A DNA stretch of 21,733 bases. It comes from an uncultured Lachnospiraceae bacterium (GTDB lineage Bacteria; Bacillota_A; Clostridia; Lachnospirales; Lachnospiraceae). The translations under genes and the position numbers were made by a program. Under the pieces are notes generated by a model, which was not told the DNA's origin, did not search any database, and worked only from the letters and a program-made list of their open reading frames with translations. Positions 8,358 through 15,922 of the stretch are shown here, one piece after another. Within the stretch, counting starts at the first letter, position 1; each line of letters opens with the position of its first letter. The stretch spans positions 1-21,733 of the forward strand of contig CADAHD010000086.1 in NCBI GenBank assembly GCA_902787595.1, in the 5' to 3' direction.

Positions 8358-8840
8358 TTATATAGCACAAAAAACCGGAGGCGTACCATATAAGACTGAA
8401 TGCCAGTTCGGGCAGAAAAACCGTTCCTTAGTAACCAGGATCCCCAAAATAACTACCAGGATAAATGCGCATATCATGATCCTGTTACCCAGGCCGGCTT
8501 CTTCGGGAAAAGTTGCCTCCTCATCTTTTAAGGCGGTGATCCGGAAGATGAACATGGGCACCATAGTGAACACCAGGATCAGCGCGGCATATATAAGAGT
8601 CAGTATAAATGAAGCGCTTACATTAACAGAACGGGCAGCAATTTTTGCAAAGGCAGTAAACAGCGAACCTATCGTATTCGTATTGCCTGCCTCACTCACG
8701 TTGAGCAGACCGTCGTGGAAGCGTATATCATAGATCTTCCACGAATAATAGACGGAAAGGTAAGCGCCCCAAAGTATTATAAGCGCAAATATCAACAAAC
8801 GTATCTTTGCTGCAGTATCGATCTTTTTTAAATTATCCAT
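8358..8840 (-). CDS. Small membrane protein with three transmembrane helices
   Basis: A 160-residue protein of no family I recognise. It has a charged N-terminus (DNLKKIDTAAK), then hydrophobic helices LLIFALIILWGAYLSVYY, SFILTLIYAALILVFTMVPM and IMICAFILVVILGILV. The loop between helices 2 and 3 is acidic (DEEATFPEEAG), and the tail has two cysteines. ATG at 8840 is chosen because GGAG lies ten bases upstream; in-frame alternatives are ATG at 8879 and TTG at 8909, both with poorer sites. Its promoter is probably the minus-strand element at 8971-8979, leaving a leader of over 100 bases. It diverges from the unknown pair at 9067-11348. Confidence 0.7.
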   Translation of the reverse strand: MDNLKKIDTAAKIRLLIFALIILWGAYLSVYYSWKIYDIRFHDGLLNVSEAGNTNTIGSLFTAFAKIAARSVNVSASFILTLIYAALILVFTMVPMFIFRITALKDEEATFPEEAGLGNRIMICAFILVVILGILVTKERFFCPNWHSVLYGTPPVFCAI

Positions 8841-8970
8841 AAGCTCAGGTCTCCATACGCGGGATTTTTCCCTTAGCATAATATTACCGCTTATCGGATA
8901 TTTAAACAAGTCGCAGGCAGTTGCAGATCTTCAAATATTTTTACATACAGCCGAATTATTTTATGATAAA

Positions 8971-8979
8971 ATTATACCA
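8971..8979 (-). promoter_or_regulatory. Extended -10 promoter for the membrane protein gene
   Basis: On the minus strand the sequence reads TGGTATAAT, a consensus -10 with TGn extension; its TGG lies inside the left palindrome arm. No good -35 is visible at the usual distance. It points toward the gene ending at 8358. Confidence 0.5.
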
Positions 8980-9002
8980 TCCGGAAAATTTCCGGATGGT
9001 AT
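8974..9002. promoter_or_regulatory. Perfect palindrome in a divergent promoter region
   Basis: Fourteen-base arms at 8974-8987 and 8989-9002 are exact complements around one central A; the core reads ACCATCCGGAAA on the left. The element sits between diverging genes, so it is an operator candidate rather than a terminator. Each outer end forms part of an extended -10 element pointing outwards, so a protein bound here could control both genes at once. Confidence 0.6.
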
Positions 9003-9005
9003 TAT
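8997..9005 (+). promoter_or_regulatory. Extended -10 promoter for the unknown gene pair
   Basis: TGGTATTAT mirrors the minus-strand element at the other end of the palindrome and has one mismatch to TATAAT. A start near 9012 would leave a leader of about 55 bases before the ATG at 9067. No convincing -35 is visible. Confidence 0.4.
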
Positions 9006-9066
9006 GCTTTGTGACAGTATATTAGAGACCGGATATGCATATTGTGCAGGATGGAGGATAAGAACT

Positions 9067-10164
9067 ATGTTTCGCTATCATAATAGTATATTGAAAAACC
9101 GCATGGAACAAATGCTTGATACATTTAAAGATATATGTGACGGCAGGGATATCTCCATAGGAAGTCTGGTCAGGGATAAGGACGGACATTACAGTGACGG
9201 GAAAATGACCAAACTGATAGATCAGCTGGTGATGGCGGATTACAGTGAGGCTGATATGTATATGTACAGTAGCACTGAGCGGTGTAAGAGGGAAGAGGAT
9301 TATCTTTCAACTCTGTTATATGTTGTGATACGCGCGGCTCAGGCAGGTATCAGCAGAGTAAGGGAAGGAGGACTTGTCAAGGCGGTAAAAGATGACAGTT
9401 TTGCAAGCATTATAATGCAGTTTAATGCGAGTAAGGATGTTTATTTACCCACCGTGGTCAGTGGATCCATGAAGGCTACGATAGAGACCGTGTATATGCT
9501 CCTTAGCGGAAAAAGACTGGTATTTCCGGATCCGTTTAGGCCTAATACGCTAAAGGAAGAGATAGAAAAACATCGCGAAGAAGCAGAAAAAAAGGCGTCA
9601 CAGACAGAAGCTGAAACAGAATTGGACGATGAAGATGAAGAAGAGATGCCGGAAGATATCGATGATGATGGCCTGTTTGGCTGGGATGATGATATGTTTA
9701 CCGAAGAAGAAATGGAAGCAGTCCATCAGGCAAGCGTAGTGGCAGCCATCAGGGATGAGGAAGAGGAAGATTTTTATAAAGGAGATCCCCAAAGCAGGGA
9801 GGATTATTATAAAGACCATAAACATGAAGATGAATGGTGGATAGAAGAAAGGGAGTGGTTTTCAAAGTATTCCCTGGGAGATCCCGATGATGAGGAATAT
9901 AAGGAAAGATACGAAAAAGAAAAGAAACGACTGATGATCTTCTTTGCCGCAAAGCAGGAATTCATAAATAAATATGAACATCTGTATGAGATAACCACGG
10001 TTGAAGATAAGGATTTTGTTAAGAATGTGGAAGCTAAGATAAATGCATGGCTTAAAAATAATGATAAAACGATCTATATGAATGATGACGATTTTATGGC
10101 TGTTTACGAAAGTCTGTATGAAGCTGTCAGTGAAGCACGTTTACGCCAGGGGAAAAATAAATGA
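9067..10164 (+). CDS. Acidic protein of unknown family
   Basis: A 365-residue soluble protein that I do not recognise. Residues 1 to about 165 look like a helical domain (LDTFKDICDGRDISIGSLVR; LLYVVIRAAQAGISR). A highly charged linker follows (about 170-215), with runs such as ELDDEDEEEMPEDIDDD, then an acidic stretch rich in D, E, W and Y, and a helical C-terminus ending ARLRQGKNK. There is no signal peptide, membrane helix or catalytic motif. ATG at 9067 is chosen for GGAGG nine bases upstream; an in-frame ATG at 9004 overlaps the predicted -10 and cannot be right if that promoter is used. The stop overlaps the next start as ATGA, so the two proteins are probably made together and may bind each other. 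Confidence 0.8.
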   Translation: MFRYHNSILKNRMEQMLDTFKDICDGRDISIGSLVRDKDGHYSDGKMTKLIDQLVMADYSEADMYMYSSTERCKREEDYLSTLLYVVIRAAQAGISRVREGGLVKAVKDDSFASIIMQFNASKDVYLPTVVSGSMKATIETVYMLLSGKRLVFPDPFRPNTLKEEIEKHREEAEKKASQTEAETELDDEDEEEMPEDIDDDGLFGWDDDMFTEEEMEAVHQASVVAAIRDEEEEDFYKGDPQSREDYYKDHKHEDEWWIEEREWFSKYSLGDPDDEEYKERYEKEKKRLMIFFAAKQEFINKYEHLYEITTVEDKDFVKNVEAKINAWLKNNDKTIYMNDDDFMAVYESLYEAVSEARLRQGKNK

Positions 10165-11348
10165 CAGAAGGATGCGATAAAAAACAAAAAAGCTTCACGG
10201 AAAAACTTTTCGATAAGCTGTATAAACAGTACGAAGTGATGCCGGAAAGATCGGTGCTTTTTGCCTGTAAGAAAAGCGAGCTGCAGAAGGAAGCTGCGAA
10301 TAAAGCAGATACCAAAAAGCGTATGGCTATTCATACGGAGTATTATATACAGTTGACTGCGGCATATGAAAAAGCTGCCGGCGGGGATGAAAAAGATATA
10401 CTCAGATATCTTGAGCTTGTTACGGAGCTTATGCTCAAAAAAGGAAAGCTGCAGATATTTATTCCCAAAGATAAGACAGGGCTTTTGGATTTTATCGACA
10501 GATGGAACGGTTACTGGCTGTGTTTTATCAGTGACGGGATCGACGCACAGCCCATCAGTACTGATATAAAAGATCTGACACCCGCAAAGATAGGCAGGAG
10601 TATATCTGAAATAAAGAAGCGTCTGGACCCTGCAGGAAAAGATTATGTAGATGAAACGCTGGAAAAAATGCAGAAGGAACTGACGGATAAATGCATACAG
10701 AGGGCTGTTGAAAGCTATATCGGGGAGAAGCGCAATTCGATACTGACTACGATAGACAGAGATCTGGTGAATGCCTGTGAAGAGGATCCGTATTTCAGCG
10801 ATCTTTTCCATTCAAAAAAGGGTATGAAGGATTCAGATGAAGAAGATACGCAGGCTCAGATGGATCTGTTTTTCGGTTTTATCGAAAAAGGCATGGATAA
10901 GGAAACTCCGGGCAGTGAGGAATGCAGGAACATCTTCATTCCTCTGAGGACAGACAGATATACAGCTGTAAGCCTGTGCATCATAGGTAAGAATTATTAT
11001 TCCGATGATGAATGGGAGGAAGACTTTCCCTGTACTCTGGCCGTGATGGCTTTAAATGATGCGAAGGGATTTTGCAGTGGCAAAGCTTCTGTGATATATG
11101 AGGCGGAAAGCCATTTGGATGAAGATGTCAGACGTTTCAAAAGATATCTGGAAATGGCAGGAGGTGATAAAACAAAGATACGCAGTGTTTGCGACGAATA
11201 CTATACGATTCATAATTTTCAGTATGTTGAAGCAGTAGCGACCGCAAGGCGTTTATTAAGGGATATAAATATAAAGGGAATGAGCAGCTGTCCTGCTGTA
11301 TTTAAGATGAGCAGACTGTATTCCGAACTTTTGGTAAAAGAACAGTAG
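10161..11348 (+). CDS. Protein of unknown family, coupled to the preceding gene
   Basis: A 395-residue soluble protein with no family I can name. The first 100 residues are lysine- and glutamate-rich helices (KSFTEKLFDKLYKQYEVMPE). A middle part contains KLQIFIPKDKTGLLDFIDRW and a long helical stretch, and the C-terminal half has a mixed alpha/beta look (NIFIPLRTDRYTAVSLCII; FPCTLAVMALNDAKGF). The start overlaps the previous stop by four bases (ATGA), and no separate strong ribosome binding site is obvious, so translation is coupled. Its last 47 bases overlap the end of the minus-strand gene. The repeated ID/TD acidic patches resemble those of its neighbour in composition only. Confidence 0.8.
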   Translation: MTEGCDKKQKSFTEKLFDKLYKQYEVMPERSVLFACKKSELQKEAANKADTKKRMAIHTEYYIQLTAAYEKAAGGDEKDILRYLELVTELMLKKGKLQIFIPKDKTGLLDFIDRWNGYWLCFISDGIDAQPISTDIKDLTPAKIGRSISEIKKRLDPAGKDYVDETLEKMQKELTDKCIQRAVESYIGEKRNSILTTIDRDLVNACEEDPYFSDLFHSKKGMKDSDEEDTQAQMDLFFGFIEKGMDKETPGSEECRNIFIPLRTDRYTAVSLCIIGKNYYSDDEWEEDFPCTLAVMALNDAKGFCSGKASVIYEAESHLDEDVRRFKRYLEMAGGDKTKIRSVCDEYYTIHNFQYVEAVATARRLLRDINIKGMSSCPAVFKMSRLYSELLVKEQ

Positions 11349-12255
11349 AGGCTTGTACCTGTTTCCATTTACGGTAGATACGGGATACGCAGCAACTGAT
11401 ATAATTTTTTGTATATACGGTATTTTTGCCCTGATCGGAACAGTAAGTATTTTGAACAGTGGGGAGTTCGCGGCACAAAAACTGCATCAGTCCGGATTCG
11501 GAAATATTATGGTCATTTCCGTTAATGACAGACTGCATGATGCTGTCAAGCATATGGGTAAGTGCCTTACCTTTTTCATATGTATCGAACAGCTCGGGAT
11601 CATTTTGCAGTGCCTGATAACTTTTAAACTTATCCAGGGTCCATTTTATCGTATCCTTGTTGACACTGATATGCAGAACGATCAGGCTGATCAGCATCTG
11701 TTCTTCACGGGAATATAGATCCTCGGGAAACATTTTATCGATGTTCTCCTGATTTCTCTGTAACCCTGCGACTATGTTTTCGGGTGTCATAGTATTGATA
11801 TCGGCCATTATATCCTTTATGGCGGCCTTGTCGGGATCTTCATTATTGACGGGGCGGTCAAGCAAAAGCAGCTCTCTGGCCGGGTGATCCTGATTATATA
11901 GCTTTAGCATATCGTTTATGCAGCCTTTTATAAGAAAGAATTCCAACTCGCGGTCTTTTTCATCTTTGCAGTGGGGATCGTAGTTGCGGAGATTTTGATA
12001 AATGCCCCATTGGCATGCCGGCAGCAGATCTTGTGCCTGTCTGGAAGTTATTTTGATTTTTCTTGCGGAACAGAAGGATATGAATCTTTTAAGGACAAGG
12101 GACATAAAAGGGCACAGTTTGGAGTCCGGATCAAAATCGATAGGATAGAGATGATTTAATATCTCCTGTATCTGTAAATCTCTTTTATTACATTCGGGCA
12201 TTTGATTTATACTTATAAGGTCTGCTGTAAGCTTTGGCCAGTTGATTTCTTTCAT
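11302..12255 (-). CDS. Possible divergent sigma-70-like regulator
   Basis: A 317-residue soluble protein. Residues about 50-125 resemble sigma-70 region 2 in pattern: SRQAQDLLPACQWGIYQNLR recalls the AEDLVQEG..GL..A.E helix, followed by NYDP (like RFDP) and a helix EFFLIKGCINDMLKLY. LLDRPVNNEDPD at 131-142 recalls the SLD.P...ED segment after region 2, and LYSREEQMLISLIVL (180-194) recalls the start of region 4. The C-terminus ends in a basic helix SRIYRKWKQV. I cannot confirm this without profile searches; an unrelated helical protein is possible. ATG at 12255 follows GGAG at seven bases. It diverges from the protease-helicase operon and overlaps the preceding convergent gene by 47 bases. 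Confidence 0.6.
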   Translation of the reverse strand: MKEINWPKLTADLISINQMPECNKRDLQIQEILNHLYPIDFDPDSKLCPFMSLVLKRFISFCSARKIKITSRQAQDLLPACQWGIYQNLRNYDPHCKDEKDRELEFFLIKGCINDMLKLYNQDHPARELLLLDRPVNNEDPDKAAIKDIMADINTMTPENIVAGLQRNQENIDKMFPEDLYSREEQMLISLIVLHISVNKDTIKWTLDKFKSYQALQNDPELFDTYEKGKALTHMLDSIMQSVINGNDHNISESGLMQFLCRELPTVQNTYCSDQGKNTVYTKNYISCCVSRIYRKWKQVQASTVLLPKVRNTVCSS

Positions 12256-12266
12256 AAAGGTCTCCA

Positions 12267-12296
12267 TATAATACAAAGATGATTGTATTATAATAC
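12267..12296. repeat. TATAATAC repeat cluster (candidate operator)
   Basis: TATAATACAA at 12267-12276 and TTGTATTATA at 12283-12292 are perfect 10-base inverted repeats six bases apart. The second arm also forms the 12-base palindrome GTATTATAATAC at 12285-12296. The octamer TATAATAC therefore occurs at 12267 and 12289, 22 bases apart (about two helical turns), with an inverted copy between. It covers the minus-strand -10 and lies upstream of the operon starting at 12385. A regulator site is likely but A/T-rich chance matches must be considered. Confidence 0.5.
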
Positions 12297-12315
12297 GGAC
12301 ATAGGGGGCAGGCAA
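12287..12315 (-). promoter_or_regulatory. Promoter for the sigma-like gene
   Basis: On the minus strand, TTGCCT (12310-12315) and TATAAT (12287-12292) are separated by 17 bases. Transcription would begin near 12280, giving a leader of about 25 bases that carries TGGAG before the ATG at 12255. Confidence 0.6.
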
Positions 12316-12384
12316 GAGAAAGCGCGCTATAGATAGAGACAGCAATAGTTATATAAACTATAAACATACAAAGGAGGTTTATGC

Positions 12385-15300
12385 ATGGCAACAGCTCATA
12401 CCTGGATCTGGAAATACAAAAAATATGTGGACGATCTTGTATGGTCGATGGCCGGGATGGTCTTATGGGAGTACAGTGCAGGACCCAAAGTGGCCGGAAA
12501 AGACGGCAAGGATTCAAGAGAGATTGAATTAGATGACCTTTTGCGTCCTGAATTATTTATCCTGGGTTTTCTTGAAAGTATCTATTTTGCGAGGGTGTTC
12601 AGAGAAAATCTGATCGAAATTGCAGATGACCTGAAAAGCGGAAATATGAAAACTGAAGAGTTCTGCGTTAAGATAGACAGTTATATCAAGAACGAAAGAT
12701 TCAGGGACATGGTTATAAGCTGCAGGGAGATCTCTGACGGAATCAAAGAAGAAGAACAGGAAAAACTGATCGAACTCTTCATGCGGATCTACCATTTTGA
12801 ATATAAGAAGAAAGATGAAGATGATGAAGATCCCCTGGGAGCATTCTGCGAGTGGTATAAAAAAGCTGTATGGCAGTATGTAACAGCCAAAAAGGATAAA
12901 GACAGGGAATTTATAGATGAGATGAAGAAGTACTTTATGAACCCCAGGTCAACGGGACATCTCATCAGCCCCAGGGAAATGCTGTATTTCTGCCTTGATT
13001 ATATGAAGGTAAAGGAGAAGGAGGAAAAAAGCTTTGACTTTGTAAAGCTGTCGCAGAAATATACCGGTCTTCAGAAAGAGATCTCGGAAAGAGTAATAGG
13101 ACAGGATACCGCAGTCAGAAGATTTATCCAGGAACTGTTCAATGCGCAGCTCAGAAAGAATGAAAAGCAGCACGGACCCGAAGGATCTTTTCTCTTTGTG
13201 GGACCTCCGGGAGTCGGTAAGACTTTCCTGGCGCAGACGGCAGGAGAACTGAGCGGGCGTCCTTTTAAAGTTTTTGATATGAGCGAATATGCGGGACACA
13301 ATTCTTTCAACGGTCTGGTGGGATTTGAACCGACCTGGAAGGATTCTAAGGAAGGAGATCTTACTTCCTTTGTGTCAGAAAACGAAAACGCCATACTGGT
13401 ATTTGATGAGATAGAAAAGGCTCACATAAGGACAATACATCTTTTCCTTTCGATACTTGAAGGAGGTTACCTGCGCGATCTGTATACGCAGGCGGATGTG
13501 GATTTTACGCATACTACAATAATCTTTACTACAAACGCCGGCAGAGATTTCTATGAAGAAAAAAGAGGAATGTCCATATCGGCCCTTTCCGAAGCGACTA
13601 TACTTGACGCTCTTAAAAAAGACCTGAATGGGGACGGTACTCCCAAGATGCCTGCGGAGATACTCTCCCGATTAAGCAAGGGAAGCATTATAGGTTTTGA
13701 TCATATGGATCCGGCTAAACTGGTACCCATAATCAGGAAGGGTATGGAGAAGGGAGCAGATATTGTTGAAGAAACTATGAGAATGAAGTGCCAATACGAT
13801 AACTCGCTCCTGCCCTATCTCTTCCTTTATCATATGGGAGGTGATCTGGATGCCCGCGTTGCTGCGGCCCGCAGCGAAAACTTTATAAAAGACAGCATTT
13901 TCCATATATCGGAACGTGCCGGGGCAAATCCGAAGAAATATGAAAAGCAGACCGGAGGAAAAAGCATCAGTATCCATTTTGATGTGGAAGAAAATGACCT
14001 GGCAAAGGAGCTTACCAGACCACAGGAAACGCCGGTGGTACTGGTAGTCTGCAATCAGGCGGACCTGTCAAAGATAAAGGCGGCAAATAAAGAATATTCC
14101 GTAATACATGTTCAGGCCGAAAAGGAAGACAGGGATTATAAATCATTTATAGAAAAAGAACTGAGGGAGAGCAATATTGCAGCGATAATCGTTGACCCTT
14201 TTATGCGTGAGAAAAAGAAGGGACAGTCTCTTGAGGGGCTCAGCAATCTGGATACGATAGGAAACAGTGTTATCGACTGGCTTTCCAAACAGAGGAGCAA
14301 ACCGCCCGTATACTGCGTCGAACTGCACGATAAGCACCGCATAAGCTTTGTGGATCTGCAGGAACTGCGTCAGCGGGGAGTAAAAGGCATACTTAAACTT
14401 GCTGATGCCGCAAATGCCAAAGAACGTACAAATATGATCTATGCAACACTGTATGAGATCTTCCTGAACGGTAAACTGGCATGGCTGCATTCCAGAGGAA
14501 AAGCGCTGGAGTTTGAAAGCGGAAACATGATAGAAAGTAATGATGATGAAGCTGTGATAACCGTAAGGCTGCATGATTTCCGTCTGGTACGCAGTATGGA
14601 TACAAAGGCGCAGGAATTGTTTGTAGATGATGAAAAGCTGAGTAAAGACAGTTTTGATTCTGTTGTGGGTGGGGAATCTGCAAAAGAAGAGCTCAGGCGC
14701 TTTGTGAAGTTCATAAAGGATCCGACCAAGCTGGCAAGGGCTCTCGCCGGAGAAGCAGATTGTCCTTTTGTAAGCGCTACGGGAACGCAGTTCATTAACG
14801 GTGAAAAGTCCATGGCAGAAGTGTTCCGCATAGCAAGAAAATATGCCCCCAGCATAGTTTTTATCGATGAGATCGAGAGCTTTGCGCTGGACAGCAGGGT
14901 TGGGCGTAATTATCCCGAGATCACCAAACAGCTCCTTACCGAAATGGACGGTTTTGACAAGAGTGACAAACCCGTCTTTGTAATAGCGGCAACCAATGCG
15001 GCCAAAGCCCCCAATCTGGGTGAAAGAAATGTATTTCTTGACGATGCGCTGCTGCGCCGTTTCAGTAAAAAGGTATATATGAGATGGCCGGACCGCGATG
15101 AAAGAGTCGATTTTGTAAAGATGAAAAAGGAACAGCTGAAAAACATGGTTTATAACTTTAACGGCCTTTCGGATGACGACATCATTGATTTTGCTTTCCT
15201 TACTGCGGGCCATTCGCTCTCGGAAATACAGACGGTATTGGAGCAGACAATAGGACGCGCGGCGGAAACCGATACACAGCCCAATAAGGAAATGCTCTTC

Positions 15301-15903
15301 ACCTGCTTTGAAGAAGCAGTGTATGGTGAAGAACGTAACTACGCAAAAGAGCATATACGTGTTACAGCGCTCCATGAAGCAGGGCATGCATTTATGGGAT
15401 TCTATTGTGATGAAGGCGCCAATAGCCGTTTCCTGCCGGAGTATGCAACCATAATAGCGCGTGGCGGATATCTTGGAATGGTAAGGCAGAAAAGCGATGA
15501 GACCAGGTCAGGTTATTCAAAGAATGAGCTTCTTAAACTGATCCGCATTAAACTGGCAGGGCGCGCGGCAGAGATAATATTTTCCGAAAAAATGGAAGAA
15601 GGCCTTACGACAGGCGCTTCCAATGATCTGGAGAGCGCAACGGATATAGTCGGAGATTTGCTCTGCAGGTATGGAATGGAAGAAGATTTTATGGCGACGC
15701 TGCCCCTTGAGATGATGATGAAATCACCTGTTGCGGCTCAGTATTATGAAAAGCTCAACAGTATCTTAAAACGTGAAATGGATATCACGGAAAAGATCAT
15801 CGCAGAGAATAAGGAAAAGATAGAAGCTTTAGCAGAAGCGCTTCTCGACAGATCCCGTCTGGATACGGATGAGATGAGAGAAATCCTGTATGGCAAGCAG
15901 TGA
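12385..15903 (+). CDS. ClpB-like AAA+ / receiver-like / FtsH-like AAA / M41 zinc peptidase fusion
   Basis: An 1172-residue protein in five parts. Residues 1 to about 215 are helical and unrecognised. Residues about 228-520 are a ClpA/B D2-like AAA+ module: IGQD, Walker A GPPGVGKT (273-280), pore-loop W318, Walker B D341-E342, sensor-1 N384, arginine finger R429, sensor-2 R491. Residues about 548-690 look like a receiver: VVLVV strand, D604 in IIVDPFM, and K671 in GILKL. Residues about 757-980 are an FtsH-type AAA domain with Walker B D828-E829 and arginines 891-892, but FIKDPTKL runs directly into ARALAGEA, so the Walker A loop is absent, and the FVG pore loop is also missing. An intact M41 peptidase follows: HEAGH (997-1001) and third ligand D1081 in TGASNDL. 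No membrane helix, unlike FtsH. AAGGAGG lies seven bases before the ATG. Likely an ATP-driven soluble protease in which the first ring does the unfolding. Confidence 0.9.
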   Translation: MATAHTWIWKYKKYVDDLVWSMAGMVLWEYSAGPKVAGKDGKDSREIELDDLLRPELFILGFLESIYFARVFRENLIEIADDLKSGNMKTEEFCVKIDSYIKNERFRDMVISCREISDGIKEEEQEKLIELFMRIYHFEYKKKDEDDEDPLGAFCEWYKKAVWQYVTAKKDKDREFIDEMKKYFMNPRSTGHLISPREMLYFCLDYMKVKEKEEKSFDFVKLSQKYTGLQKEISERVIGQDTAVRRFIQELFNAQLRKNEKQHGPEGSFLFVGPPGVGKTFLAQTAGELSGRPFKVFDMSEYAGHNSFNGLVGFEPTWKDSKEGDLTSFVSENENAILVFDEIEKAHIRTIHLFLSILEGGYLRDLYTQADVDFTHTTIIFTTNAGRDFYEEKRGMSISALSEATILDALKKDLNGDGTPKMPAEILSRLSKGSIIGFDHMDPAKLVPIIRKGMEKGADIVEETMRMKCQYDNSLLPYLFLYHMGGDLDARVAAARSENFIKDSIFHISERAGANPKKYEKQTGGKSISIHFDVEENDLAKELTRPQETPVVLVVCNQADLSKIKAANKEYSVIHVQAEKEDRDYKSFIEKELRESNIAAIIVDPFMREKKKGQSLEGLSNLDTIGNSVIDWLSKQRSKPPVYCVELHDKHRISFVDLQELRQRGVKGILKLADAANAKERTNMIYATLYEIFLNGKLAWLHSRGKALEFESGNMIESNDDEAVITVRLHDFRLVRSMDTKAQELFVDDEKLSKDSFDSVVGGESAKEELRRFVKFIKDPTKLARALAGEADCPFVSATGTQFINGEKSMAEVFRIARKYAPSIVFIDEIESFALDSRVGRNYPEITKQLLTEMDGFDKSDKPVFVIAATNAAKAPNLGERNVFLDDALLRRFSKKVYMRWPDRDERVDFVKMKKEQLKNMVYNFNGLSDDDIIDFAFLTAGHSLSEIQTVLEQTIGRAAETDTQPNKEMLFTCFEEAVYGEERNYAKEHIRVTALHEAGHAFMGFYCDEGANSRFLPEYATIIARGGYLGMVRQKSDETRSGYSKNELLKLIRIKLAGRAAEIIFSEKMEEGLTTGASNDLESATDIVGDLLCRYGMEEDFMATLPLEMMMKSPVAAQYYEKLNSILKREMDITEKIIAENKEKIEALAEALLDRSRLDTDEMREILYGKQ

Positions 15904-15922
15904 GTATTGAAGGAGGTATTAC

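Noticed and set aside
8976..9000. Palindrome as an intrinsic terminator
   Set aside because: It lies between diverging genes, where no terminator is needed, and has no T-tract on either strand; a regulatory site fits better.
9004..9066. Upstream ATG for the 9067 gene
   Set aside because: It overlaps the predicted -10 element, lacks a Shine-Dalgarno sequence, and the ATG at 9067 has GGAGG at nine bases.
9600..9740. Acidic GAT/GAA-rich stretch as a DNA tandem repeat
   Set aside because: The bases are irregular with no repeated unit; it is a biased D/E-rich protein linker.
10104..10811. Minus-strand open frame of 235 codons
   Set aside because: It is antisense to the coupled unknown pair, whose ATGA overlap and charged composition look like real coding sequence; this frame is a hydrophobic shadow.
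14143..15387. Minus-strand open frame of 414 codons inside the AAA/M41 gene
   Set aside because: It is antisense to a gene with clear AAA and peptidase motifs, has a cysteine- and phenylalanine-rich composition typical of shadow frames, and lacks a ribosome binding site or homology I recognise.
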